A stretch of DNA of 24,517 bases from Sodalis-like endosymbiont of Proechinophthirus fluctus. GTDB taxonomy: Bacteria; Pseudomonadota; Gammaproteobacteria; Enterobacterales; Enterobacteriaceae. Within the stretch, counting starts at the first letter, position 1. Each line of letters opens with the position of its first letter. The DNA is taken from the NCBI RefSeq assembly GCF_001602625.1, contig NZ_LECR01000023.1, positions 85,121-109,637 on the forward strand, read 5' to 3'. A program made the translations under genes and the position numbers. The notes beneath the pieces were generated by a model, which saw nothing but the letters and a program-made list of their open reading frames with translations, was not told the DNA's origin and searched no databases. Positions 17,255 through 24,517 of the stretch are shown piece after piece.

Positions 17255-17982
17255 AAAAGCAGCCGAGGGTCATCAGCGTCAGGGCGAAGGCAGCGACGTG
17301 ATAGCCGCGGTCCGCGTAGTAATAAAGGATGATGAAGCTGACGATGATGCCAAGTCCAAGCGTACTAAGAACCAGGAACCAGGAACCAGGAACCAGGAAC
17401 CAGGAACCAGGAAAAACAGCCAGATTTACCTACTACGTCGGTAAATGGAATGCGCTTGCCGGCGCTCACGCTCAGGGGCGAAGTAACGCGGACCCCCACA
17501 GGCGCTGACACCAGCCAGCAGAATAAAACTGCCCAGCAGAAGCCGGCTGGCAAAAAGACAGCCGAAGCTTAGCGCCAGGCTGGAGCTGATGCCACGAGCC
17601 AACAGATAGCAGGCGTCGCTCATGGTGCAGCACAGCAAGTCTATGAGAACAATTTTTTTCGTTCCCAGAAGGTTGGCGCCACGGCCAGCATATAGAGGCA
17701 GTTGGCCGGCGTGCTGAAATACTGTACGCTGATGGCGATACCGGCTATCAGGAGAGTAAACCCCAGCGTCGTGTAGTTAAAACCCGATAAAATAGCCAGT
17801 GGGATACTAATAGTCAAATAGTAAAATAACAAATAAATGTGAAGAAAATAATGGGGATAATGCGCATGTTCAATTCCGGTGCCGTAAGAGACACAGCGGG
17901 GCAGTCGGGCGTGGACATAGCATGACCAGTAGGAAAAACTAGGGCTCCAGCATAGCGCTATCGCCGACGTCAGGGGAACCAA
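17255..17982 (-). pseudogene. MFS transporter remnant (YhhS/YfcJ type)
   Basis: Decayed major facilitator family exporter. From the minus strand: [13 protein letters not shown] (about 17820-17780), [20 protein letters not shown] (about 17775-17716), CYLLARGISSSLALS (about 17612-17568), GKRIPFTDVVGKSGCFSWFLV (about 17468-17408), and then GIIVSFIILYYADRGY...VAAFALTLMTLGCF (about 17340-17256). These follow the order of YhhS-type proteins (IGLPLAVLPG, GFSAFWAGLVISLQYFAT, GKPLPFRAVLG, AAFALTLFS). A stop follows LGCF, the C-terminal six helices are missing, and the sequence passes straight into the ydiK remnant. Between GKRIPF and GIIVSF sits the 7-bp repeat array at 17369-17410. Substrate unknown. 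Confidence 0.7.
17369..17410. repeat. six tandem copies of GAACCAG
   Basis: A perfect 7-bp unit repeated six times, 42 bases in all, followed by a partial copy. On the minus strand the unit is CTGGTTC and codes a repeating LVPGSWF. It lies inside a membrane segment of the MFS remnant whose undisturbed reading would be WFLVLST, a sequence that itself contains two adjacent CTGGTTC copies. This points to slippage expansion from that seed. Confidence 0.95.
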
Positions 17983-18283
17983 AAATGTGCCCGACCGTCG
18001 TCAGTCACTACGTCCGGCATCGGAAGTTCTTCATCTTCGCTAACGTCGGCCAGGGTAACGTTGTGTCAGAGATAGCGCCACAGCGCGGTCATGTTATTGG
18101 CTGCGACAGAGTGGGACGTATATGCCGCGCGTGCTGCGATGATAAATGCCTTCAATCAGTGAAGCACAGAAGAGCCTGCTGCCGGCGGACGCTTTTGTGA
18201 TATAATTTTTATCAATACGAGAGGCTCAGAAAGATGCGACACTAGCTTTGGTATCAAATAGGGCGTCATCGATGACCTATTAC
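17983..18283. other. no gene recognised
   Basis: About 300 bases between the MFS remnant and the suf control region. A 71-codon plus-strand frame (17985-18200) and a minus-strand trace reading [21 protein letters not shown] (about 18055-17990, acidic) were examined. Neither resembles a family I know. A TATAAT hexamer at 18201-18206 has no convincing -35 partner. Confidence 0.35.
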
Positions 18284-18302
18284 GCTAATGATAATTATTA
18301 TC
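18284..18302 (+). promoter_or_regulatory. Fur box upstream of sufA
   Basis: GCTAATGATAATTATTATC matches the 19-base Fur consensus GATAATGATAATCATTATC at 17 of 19 positions. Fur with ferrous iron would repress the suf operon when iron is plentiful, as known for the E. coli operon. It lies about 400 bases before the sufA start, farther than usual, so either the transcript start is far upstream or the leader is long. Confidence 0.75.
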
Positions 18303-18470
18303 AAATAAAGTCAACATTGCCTCTGTGCTTATTTTCGTCGCACTTTGGGGTTATTTCCCCGTTGGCTATTTGCTGAGCGAAAATGACGAATTATTTTTTC
18401 TCCTTTTATAAAATAGTTTATTTCTATGAATTTTTGCTTTAGTCACGAGGAAGAAGGTTTTAGTATTAAA

Positions 18471-18530
18471 AAAGACCCTTTCTTTTCACATAAAAGTCAG
18501 GGTATTAGAGGTGAGGTAGCCCTATATAAT
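18471..18530 (+). promoter_or_regulatory. possible suf promoter with IscR-like site
   Basis: TATAAT at 18525-18530 is a good -10 hexamer 170 bases before sufA, but its -35 (GTATTA, 18502-18507) is weak, which would suit an activator-dependent promoter. The segment 18471-18495 (AAAGACCCTTTCTTTTCAC...) partly resembles the type 2 site bound by apo-IscR, the known suf activator in E. coli. The match is loose and is offered as a lead only. Confidence 0.3.
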
Positions 18531-18700
18531 TTATGGGAATAGCGGATGGGAGTGGCATTTGCCAATAGTAGTTGCCTACTATTCTTCCTGTAAGAACGGC
18601 CTATTCCCCTATAAAAAGGTCAAGGTTGAAGAGAAAATATAACTCTTTAACATACGCGGGTTTTCCGGGTATGACCTTGTCACATCATGAGGTAAACCTG

Positions 18701-19078
18701 ATGCAGGTAGACAACAAGGTTGAGAGGTTCTCCCTTGAGGAGGAGAATATCTGGTGCGGCCTGACACTAACTGATTCCGCCGCCTGTCAGATCCGGCGCA
18801 TGGTGGAAAATGATCCCACCATGCTGGGGTTGCGAATTAGCGTGAAACAGTCCGGCTGCGCTGGCTTCGGCTATGTGGTGGAAAAGGCCACACAGTCTGA
18901 GGACGGCGATCTGGTTTACGAGCATGGCGGCGCCAGATTATACGTTCCGCTGAAAACAATGCCTTTCATCGACGGTACGGAACTGGACTACGTTCAGGAA
19001 GGCCTGAACCACATGTTTAAATTTAACAATCCCAAAGCTCAGCACGCCTGCGGGTGCGGCGAAAGTTTTGGCCTTTGA
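18701..19078 (+). CDS. sufA: Fe-S cluster assembly A-type carrier SufA
   Basis: A-type carrier that accepts Fe-S clusters from the SufBCD scaffold and passes them to target proteins. 125 residues (E. coli 122). The three conserved cysteines are present: C53 in SGCAGFGY and C117 and C119 in CGCGESFG. The ATG at 18701 was chosen because GAGG (18689-18692) is spaced eight bases upstream and the protein then has normal length. The same frame is open back to 18572, but that would add 43 residues with no family counterpart. First gene of sufABCDSE; sufB follows 13 bases later. Expected induction is by iron limitation (Fur box at 18284) and oxidative stress. Confidence 0.95.
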   Translation: MQVDNKVERFSLEEENIWCGLTLTDSAACQIRRMVENDPTMLGLRISVKQSGCAGFGYVVEKATQSEDGDLVYEHGGARLYVPLKTMPFIDGTELDYVQEGLNHMFKFNNPKAQHACGCGESFGL

Positions 19079-19091
19079 GCGATAACTCATT

Positions 19092-20600
19092 ATGGCACGA
19101 AGCAATACTGATACCCCTGATGCAATTGACGCGACTCAACCCTGGGTGAAAAGCGAGCGATATAAAGAAGGCTTCTTTACCCAACTGGCAACCGAAGAAC
19201 TGGCACACGGCATCAACGAAGGCGTAGTGCGCGCTATCTCGGCGAAACGCAATGAACCAGAGTGGATGCTGGAGTTTCGTCTTAATGCCTATCGCACCTG
19301 GCTGGAAATGGACGAACCGCACTGGCTGAAAGCCTATTACAAGCCGCTCGACTATAACGATTACAGCTACTATTCTGTGCCGTCCTGTGGCTCCTGCGAC
19401 GATACCTGCGGGTCGCAGCCTGGTGCCACGCAGCAGCAGTCCGGGTCGGAAGGGGAGAAGAACTATCTGACCGATGAAGTGGAGCAGGCGTTCAACCAGT
19501 TGGGTGTACCGGTGCGCGAAGGCAGCGAGGTCGCGGTAGATGCCATTTTCGATTCGGTGTCTGTTTCTACCACTTACCGCCATAAGTTGGCGGAGAAGGG
19601 CATTATTTTTTGTTCTTTTGGCGAAGCGATTCATGAATACCCGGAAATGGTACGCCAATATCTAGGAAGCGTGGTGCCAGCTAATGATAACTTCTTCGCT
19701 GCGCTCAATTCGGCAGTCGCCTCCGACGGCACGTTCGTTTATGTGCCGAAAGGCGTGCGCTGTCCGATGGAGCTGTCGACCTATTTCCGCATCAACGCTG
19801 CCAAAACCGGCCAGTTTGAACGTACTATCCTTATCGCCGATGAAGGCAGCTATGTGAGCTATATCGAGGGCTGCTCGGCTCCGGTGCGCGACAGTTATCA
19901 ACTGCATGCGGCCGTAGTAGAAGTTATCGTGCTAAAAGATGGGGAAGTGAAGTATTCCACAGTGCAAAACTGGTTTGCCGGTAGTGAAGCCGAGGGCGGT
20001 ATTCTTAACTTCGTCACTAAGCGCGCGCTATGCGCGGGTGAAAACGCCAAAATGTCCTGGACGCAATCCGAAACCGGCTCGGCCATTACCTGGAAGTACC
20101 CGAGCGTGATTCTGCGCGGCGACAATTCGGTGGGGGAATTCTTTTCGGTTGCGCTGACCAACGGTCGCCAACAGGCGGATACTGGCACTAAGATGATCCA
20201 TATTGGAAAAAATACCCGCTCTACAATTATCTCAAAGGGGATTTCGGCCGGTCAGAGCGAAAACACTTATCGCGGGCTGGTGAAGATTGTGCCGACCGCA
20301 ACTAACGCGCGTAACTTTACCCAGTGTGACTCTATGCTTATCGGCAGCGAATGTGGTGCGCACACTTTCCCTTATGTGGAAGCGCGCAATAACACTGCCC
20401 AATTGGAGCACGAGGCCACAACTTCCCGTATCGGCGAAGATCAGATGTTTTATTGCCGCCAGCGGGGTATCGGTGAAGATGATGCAATTTTGATGATCGT
20501 TAATGGCTTTTGCAAAGACGTGTTCTCCGAACTGCCACTGGAGTTTGCCGTAGAAGCACAAAAATTACTAGCTATCAGCCTTGAACACAGCGTGGGCTAA
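19092..20600 (+). CDS. sufB: Fe-S cluster scaffold subunit SufB
   Basis: Core subunit of the SufBC2D scaffold, where sulfur from SufE and iron are built into a cluster. 502 residues, a few longer than E. coli (495), with the extra residues near 110-125 ([10 protein letters not shown]). The conserved C-terminal cysteine in [11 protein letters not shown] (C405 of E. coli) and the LEHEAT glutamate are present. Later, YVEARNN has alanine where E. coli SufB, as I recall it, has a non-essential cysteine. The beta-helix core reads through without interruption. The gap to sufC is 64 bases, longer than in E. coli, and contains hairpins. Confidence 0.96.
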   Translation: MARSNTDTPDAIDATQPWVKSERYKEGFFTQLATEELAHGINEGVVRAISAKRNEPEWMLEFRLNAYRTWLEMDEPHWLKAYYKPLDYNDYSYYSVPSCGSCDDTCGSQPGATQQQSGSEGEKNYLTDEVEQAFNQLGVPVREGSEVAVDAIFDSVSVSTTYRHKLAEKGIIFCSFGEAIHEYPEMVRQYLGSVVPANDNFFAALNSAVASDGTFVYVPKGVRCPMELSTYFRINAAKTGQFERTILIADEGSYVSYIEGCSAPVRDSYQLHAAVVEVIVLKDGEVKYSTVQNWFAGSEAEGGILNFVTKRALCAGENAKMSWTQSETGSAITWKYPSVILRGDNSVGEFFSVALTNGRQQADTGTKMIHIGKNTRSTIISKGISAGQSENTYRGLVKIVPTATNARNFTQCDSMLIGSECGAHTFPYVEARNNTAQLEHEATTSRIGEDQMFYCRQRGIGEDDAILMIVNGFCKDVFSELPLEFAVEAQKLLAISLEHSVG

Positions 20601-20603
20601 AGG

Positions 20604-20646
20604 ACGCGCTACCGCGTTTACTGCCCGGACGCCGCAACAGGCCGGG
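20604..20646 (+). promoter_or_regulatory. paired hairpins between sufB and sufC
   Basis: ACGCG (20604-20608) pairs with CGCGT (20613-20617) around a four-base loop, and CCCGG (20624-20628) pairs with CCGGG (20642-20646) around a 13-base loop. Both fall in the 64-base gap. The sufC ribosome site AAGGA (20650-20654) lies just after the second stem. They could protect the upstream mRNA end or tune SufC translation (inference). Confidence 0.45.
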
Positions 20647-20664
20647 TATAAGGAAAAATGAAAC

Positions 20665-21411
20665 ATGTTATCGATTAAAGATCTGAACGTCAGCGTAGAA
20701 GACAACGCCATTCTCAAGGGACTGAGCCTGGAAGTGAAGCCCGGTGAGGTTCATGCTATCATGGGGCCGAACGGCTCTGGGAAAAGTACCCTGTCAGCGA
20801 CGCTTGCGGGGCGCGAAGACTATGACGTCACCTCCGGGGACATCATATTTAAAGGCCGAGATTTACTGGCGCTTGAGCCAGAAGAGCGCGCCGGGGAAGG
20901 CGTGTTCATGGCTTTTCAATATCCGGTGGAAATCCCGGGCGTCAGCAACCAATTTTTCCTACAAACGGCGGTCAATGCCGTGCGTAAGTACCGCGAGCAG
21001 TCGCCGCTGGACCGTTTTGATTTCGCCGATTTTATCGAAGCCAAGATAGAACTGCTGAAAATGCCGACCGACTTGCTGACCCGGTCGGTAAACGTGGGCT
21101 TCTCCGGCGGTGAGAAAAAACGTAATGATATCTTGCAAATGGCTGCCATGGAGCCGGATTTATGCATTTTGGACGAAACCGACTCCGGTCTGGATATCGA
21201 TGCGCTGAAAATCGTCTCCCACGGCGTGAATACCCTGCGAGACGGAAAACGTTCCTTTATTATCGTCACGCACTATCAGCGTATTCTGGACTACATCCAA
21301 CCCGACCACGTTCATGTGCTGTATCAGGGCCATATTGTAAAATCCGGTGATTTTTCTCTGGTAAGACAGCTTGAGGAGCAAGGTTATGGCTGGCTTACTG
21401 AACAACAGTAA
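20665..21411 (+). CDS. sufC: Fe-S cluster assembly ATPase SufC
   Basis: Soluble ABC-type ATPase whose ATP-driven dimerisation reshapes the SufBC2D complex. 248 residues, same as E. coli. Walker A GPNGSGKST is at 35-43, the ABC signature FSGGEKKR at 146-153, Walker B LCILDE at 166-171, and the switch histidine in VTHYQR at 203. The ATG at 20665 gives MLSIKDLNVS, the family N-terminus; an ATG seven bases earlier is out of frame and stops after six codons. It overlaps sufD by 26 bases, implying translational coupling of the two subunits. Confidence 0.97.
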   Translation: MLSIKDLNVSVEDNAILKGLSLEVKPGEVHAIMGPNGSGKSTLSATLAGREDYDVTSGDIIFKGRDLLALEPEERAGEGVFMAFQYPVEIPGVSNQFFLQTAVNAVRKYREQSPLDRFDFADFIEAKIELLKMPTDLLTRSVNVGFSGGEKKRNDILQMAAMEPDLCILDETDSGLDIDALKIVSHGVNTLRDGKRSFIIVTHYQRILDYIQPDHVHVLYQGHIVKSGDFSLVRQLEEQGYGWLTEQQ

Positions 21412-22672
21412 TACCCGCGTGCTGACACAGTGGCACCAATTGTTTTCCGGACAGAGGGCGGCACGTTCTGCTGAGGCCTATACACATTGGCAAGATGTTG
21501 AGCGCCTGGGGCTGCCCACTCGCCAGCACGAGCATTGGAAATATACCCCGCTTGACGGGCTTTTGGTGCATCGTTTTGTCCCCGCCACCGCCCGCGCGGT
21601 GGCCACCGCTGACCGCGATGTGTTGGACCTGGGCTTAGACGCTTGCCGTCTGGTGTTTGTCGATGGCCATTTCGCGCCGGCGCTGAGCGACAGCGACACC
21701 GGAGTTTGGCACGTCGAGGTAGAGGAGGGTGCTGCCAGGAAGGCGCTGCCCGCGCCAATCCAGCCTGAGGTGTTCTTGCATCTGACCGAAAGTCTAAGCC
21801 AGGAAACTACCCGTATCCGCCTGCCGGCGGGCAAGTCAGCGCAACGCCCGTTGTATTTGCTGCACATCAGTCAGGGTAGCGGGGATCAAGAAACGTTGAG
21901 TACACTGCACTATCGCCATCACCTCGATATCGGGGCCAGTGCTCATGGCCAAGTGATTGAACATTTCGTCAGCATGAATGCCCATGGGCATTTTAGCGGC
22001 GCGCGTACCTCAATGGTGATCGGCGACAATGCGCACTTAAGCTATATCAAACTGGCTTTTGAAAGTCGTGCCAGCTACCACTTCGGCCATAACGATATCA
22101 GCGTGGGCCGAGATGCTGTGGTGTGTAGCAGTACGTTTATTCTCGGAGCGGGCTTGACTCGGCATCAAACCAGCGCGCAGCTAAACGGCGAAGGGTCCAA
22201 TTTATCGATAAACAGTTTGTTGCTGCCTTCTGGGCAGGATATCAGCGACACTCGCACCTACCTCGAGCACAATAAAGGTTATTGCTTGAGCCGTCAGTTG
22301 CATAAGGTGATCGCCCGCGACCGCGGTAAAGGCGTATTCAACGGCCTGATTAAGGTGGCAAAACATGCGCTCAAGACCGACGGTCAGATGATCAATAACA
22401 ATCTGTTGCTCGACCGTCTGTCGGAGGTAAATGCCGAACCTCAGATGGAAATTTACGCCGATGATGTCAAATGCAACCATGGTGCTACCGTCGGCCGGAT
22501 CGACCAGGAGCAGATGTTCTATTTGCGTTCGCGCGGTATCACCCACAAGGACGCTCAGAAGATGATAATTTATGCTTTCGCCGCGGAAGTGACGGAAACT
22601 ATTGGTCACGATGGGGTGCACGACACAGTGCTGGCGCGTATCACCGATGCTTTACAGGGGGTGACGGAATGA
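21386..22672 (+). CDS. sufD: Fe-S cluster assembly scaffold subunit SufD
   Basis: Paralogue of SufB that pairs with it in the SufBC2D scaffold and helps iron entry. 428 residues from the ATG at 21386, which gives MAGLLNNSN as in E. coli SufD; the earlier in-frame ATG at 21371 would add five residues inside suf[15 protein letters not shown] (about 47-60) and the C-terminal motif [15 protein letters not shown], with C363 and H365 at the SufB interface, are intact. The stop overlaps the sufS start (ATGA). No decay. Confidence 0.95.
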   Translation: MAGLLNNSNTRVLTQWHQLFSGQRAARSAEAYTHWQDVERLGLPTRQHEHWKYTPLDGLLVHRFVPATARAVATADRDVLDLGLDACRLVFVDGHFAPALSDSDTGVWHVEVEEGAARKALPAPIQPEVFLHLTESLSQETTRIRLPAGKSAQRPLYLLHISQGSGDQETLSTLHYRHHLDIGASAHGQVIEHFVSMNAHGHFSGARTSMVIGDNAHLSYIKLAFESRASYHFGHNDISVGRDAVVCSSTFILGAGLTRHQTSAQLNGEGSNLSINSLLLPSGQDISDTRTYLEHNKGYCLSRQLHKVIARDRGKGVFNGLIKVAKHALKTDGQMINNNLLLDRLSEVNAEPQMEIYADDVKCNHGATVGRIDQEQMFYLRSRGITHKDAQKMIIYAFAAEVTETIGHDGVHDTVLARITDALQGVTE

Positions 22673-23892
22673 CCTATCCCATTGAGCGAATCCGGTCTGA
22701 TTTTCCTATTCTGGCGCGGCAGGTGAACCACTGTCAGCTGACCTATCTCGACAGCGCGGCGAGCGCACAAAAGCCTGACGCCGTCATCGATTGTGAAAGC
22801 GACTATTATCGCCAGGGATACGCCACGGTACACCGTGGTATTCATACTTTAAGTAGTGAAGCAACGGCCCGTATGGAGAATGTGCGGAAGCAGGTAGCGC
22901 GCTTTATCCACGCCGCGTTAGCGGACGAAATTGTTTTCGTCAAAGGCGCCACCGAGGGCATCAATCTTGTGGCCAATAGCTGGGGGCGGTACAACCTGCG
23001 GCCTGGCGACAATATTATTATCACTGAGATGGAACATCACGCTAATATTGTTCCCTGGCAAATGCTAGCCAAGGAAAAGCAGCTGTCGCTGCGCTACATT
23101 CCTCTGCTGCCCGGCGGTACGCTCGACGTTGCTCGATTGCCAGTGTTGATTGATGAGCGTACTCGCCTTTTCGCCGTCACTCAGGTATCCAATGTGCTCG
23201 GTACCCGCAATCCTCTGCCGGAACTTATCGCCCAGGTGCGTGCAACGAGCGATGCACTGGTGTTGGTCGATGGCGCGCAGGGCATCATACATCAGAAGGT
23301 GGATGTGCAGGCGCTGGACTGCGATTTTTATGTGTTCTCTGGGCATAAGCTCTACGGCCCTACAGGCATTGGTATTCTCTATGCTAAAAAAGCGTTGCTG
23401 GACGCTATGCCGCCTTGGGAAGGTGGGGGATCCATGATTCGCACCGTCAGCCTGACAGAGGGCACTACCTTCAACGATGCGCCCTGGCGTTTCGAGGCAG
23501 GTTCGCCCCATACCGCCGGGATGATGGGGCTGGGCGCCGCCATCGACTATGTTGAGCAGGTGGGACTTGACAATATTCAGGCTTATGAGCATGAGCTGAT
23601 GCGCTATACGATCGAAGCGCTGCAGCAGGTGCCGCACCTGACGCTGTACGGGCCCTACGATCGCACCGGAGTCATCGCTTTTAATTTGGGGCAGCATCAT
23701 GCCTATGATGTTGGCAGTTTTCTTGACCAGTACGGTATTGCCATACGCACCGGTCACCATTGCTCTATGCCGCTGATGGCCTATTTCCAGGTGGCCAGTA
23801 TGTGCCGTGCGTCCCTTGCGATGTACACTGACCGCTACGATATCGATCGGCTGGTGGCCGGCCTTGTGCGGGTACAGCGTTTGCTGGGCTGA
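22669..23892 (+). CDS. sufS: cysteine desulfurase SufS
   Basis: PLP-dependent group II cysteine desulfurase: turns L-cysteine into alanine and hands the sulfur as persulfide to SufE. 407 residues from the ATG at 22669 (E. coli 406); the frame is open upstream inside sufD, but those residues do not belong to the family. The PLP lysine is K227 in [10 protein letters not shown], the catalytic cysteine C365 in [10 protein letters not shown], and substrate-binding R380 in [10 protein letters not shown]123, in [10 protein letters not shown], stacks on the cofactor. It is translationally coupled to sufD through an ATGA overlap. Confidence 0.96.
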   Translation: MTYPIERIRSDFPILARQVNHCQLTYLDSAASAQKPDAVIDCESDYYRQGYATVHRGIHTLSSEATARMENVRKQVARFIHAALADEIVFVKGATEGINLVANSWGRYNLRPGDNIIITEMEHHANIVPWQMLAKEKQLSLRYIPLLPGGTLDVARLPVLIDERTRLFAVTQVSNVLGTRNPLPELIAQVRATSDALVLVDGAQGIIHQKVDVQALDCDFYVFSGHKLYGPTGIGILYAKKALLDAMPPWEGGGSMIRTVSLTEGTTFNDAPWRFEAGSPHTAGMMGLGAAIDYVEQVGLDNIQAYEHELMRYTIEALQQVPHLTLYGPYDRTGVIAFNLGQHHAYDVGSFLDQYGIAIRTGHHCSMPLMAYFQVASMCRASLAMYTDRYDIDRLVAGLVRVQRLLG

Positions 23893-23921
23893 TAGCCAAA
23901 CATGGGGAGAGGAGAGTAACG

Positions 23922-24338
23922 ATGGCAAATTTGCCTGATAAAGATAAATTGCTGCGCAATTTATCCCGCTGCGGTAATTGGGAAGAGAAGTACCTGTATA
24001 TTATCGAGCTGGGGGACCATTTACCACCCCTGCCGGCGGGTATGCGCACCCCGGATCATCTTATCGCTGGCTGCCAAAGCCAGGTTTGGATTGTCATGGC
24101 GGCAGATGACAGTGGAAGCTTCCAGCTGTACGGCGACAGTGATGCCGCTATCGTTAAAGGTCTAATCGCTATGGTGTTTATCCTTTATCAAGATATGACA
24201 CCGTCGGAAATCGTTACCTACGACGTGCGGCCTTTTTTCGACACGCTAGCTCTCATACAGCACTTGACACCGTCCCGGTCGCAGGGGCTGGAAGCCATGG
24301 TTCGGGGTATTCGCGCCCAGGCCGCCACGGTGCAGTAA
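23922..24338 (+). CDS. sufE: cysteine desulfurase sulfur acceptor SufE
   Basis: Takes the persulfide sulfur from SufS, stimulates it, and delivers sulfur to SufB. 138 residues, the E. coli length. The acceptor cysteine is C51 in [23 protein letters not shown] and [12 protein letters not shown] follow as in the family. The ribosome site GGGGAGAGGAG lies at about 23904-23914 before the ATG at 23922, 29 bases after sufS. Last gene of the operon. The next 179 bases to the window edge show no recognisable gene and no clear T-tailed terminator. Confidence 0.96.
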   Translation: MANLPDKDKLLRNLSRCGNWEEKYLYIIELGDHLPPLPAGMRTPDHLIAGCQSQVWIVMAADDSGSFQLYGDSDAAIVKGLIAMVFILYQDMTPSEIVTYDVRPFFDTLALIQHLTPSRSQGLEAMVRGIRAQAATVQ

Positions 24339-24517
24339 TCGCTTACGCCTTCCCTGCCGGGACGGCTTGGCGTCAAGGTGTGTTGGTCTCACCCCCACTC
24401 GGCGCAGTAGGTTTGGCTCTGAGTTGACAGGCGTGGGAAACGTACTTTTAATTAAGCCTATTCCTTTGCCTTGGAGAAACTCTTCTCTTTTCAGGCCGTT
24501 TCTTCCCTCCCTTCCAC

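Noticed and set aside
17365..17444. Repeat array considered as a CRISPR or coding repeat protein
   Set aside because: The units are 7 bases, contiguous and without spacers, so this is a simple tandem repeat. The encoded repeat lies in a frame broken on both sides.
18572..18700. Extended sufA start at 18572
   Set aside because: The added 43 residues have no counterpart in SufA, and the ATG at 18701 has the properly spaced GAGG site.
23065..23928. 287-codon minus-strand frame opposite sufS
   Set aside because: The plus strand encodes intact SufS with all catalytic residues. The antisense frame has no recognisable domain.
24339..24517. Possible terminator or start of ldtE after sufE
   Set aside because: Only an imperfect ACGCC/GGCGT pairing without a T-run was seen, and no L,D-transpeptidase N-terminus could be read.

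Overview
This window is from a gammaproteobacterium of the order Enterobacterales. The intact proteins follow the lengths and sequences of their Escherichia coli counterparts closely, and the core gene order (thrS-infC-rpmI-rplT-pheM-pheS-pheT-ihfA, then the btu/nlpC, aroH/ppsR, ydiK and sufABCDSE blocks) follows the enteric order. About half of the window is eroding pseudogene sequence with frameshifts, stops and internal deletions, lying between fully intact operons. That pattern fits a recently host-restricted insect symbiont, and a Sodalis-type endosymbiont is my best guess. The genus is inference; I could not run a search.

Layout. 1-1560: decayed acrA (3' part) and acrB, a multidrug efflux pump. 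1739-2578, minus: decayed katE-type catalase with a large internal deletion. 2872-3533, minus: decayed XRE/MmyB-like regulator. 3745-3980, minus: decayed antibiotic-biosynthesis-monooxygenase-like gene. 4094-11395: intact translation block, with the thrS leader (tRNA-mimic hairpin), thrS, infC with an AUU start, rpmI, rplT, a terminator, a mutated pheM leader peptide with its attenuator, pheS, pheT, ihfA and a terminator. 11400-12200: gene-free rubble where btuC is expected. 12205-13722: decayed btuE, btuD and nlpC. 13823-14869, minus: intact aroH. 14972-15825, minus: decayed ppsR; no ppsA is visible beside it. 15877-15954: a nested inverted repeat. 16239-17165 and 17255-17982, minus: decayed ydiK and a decayed YhhS-type MFS transporter, collapsed onto each other and carrying short tandem duplications. 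18284-24338: Fur box and intact sufABCDSE operon.

How it fits together. The retained genes serve translation (ThrRS, IF3, L35, L20, PheRS), DNA architecture (IHF-alpha), entry to aromatic amino acid synthesis (AroH) and Fe-S cluster assembly under stress (SUF). The lost genes serve free-living functions: drug efflux, peroxide detoxification, vitamin B12 import, a cell-wall peptidase, carbon-switch control and transport. I found no phage, insertion sequence, CRISPR array or new defence system here. The notable signals are the decay fingerprints (a 7-bp repeat array, a 13-bp frameshifting duplication), the altered pheM leader, and hairpins in the unusually long sufB-sufC gap.
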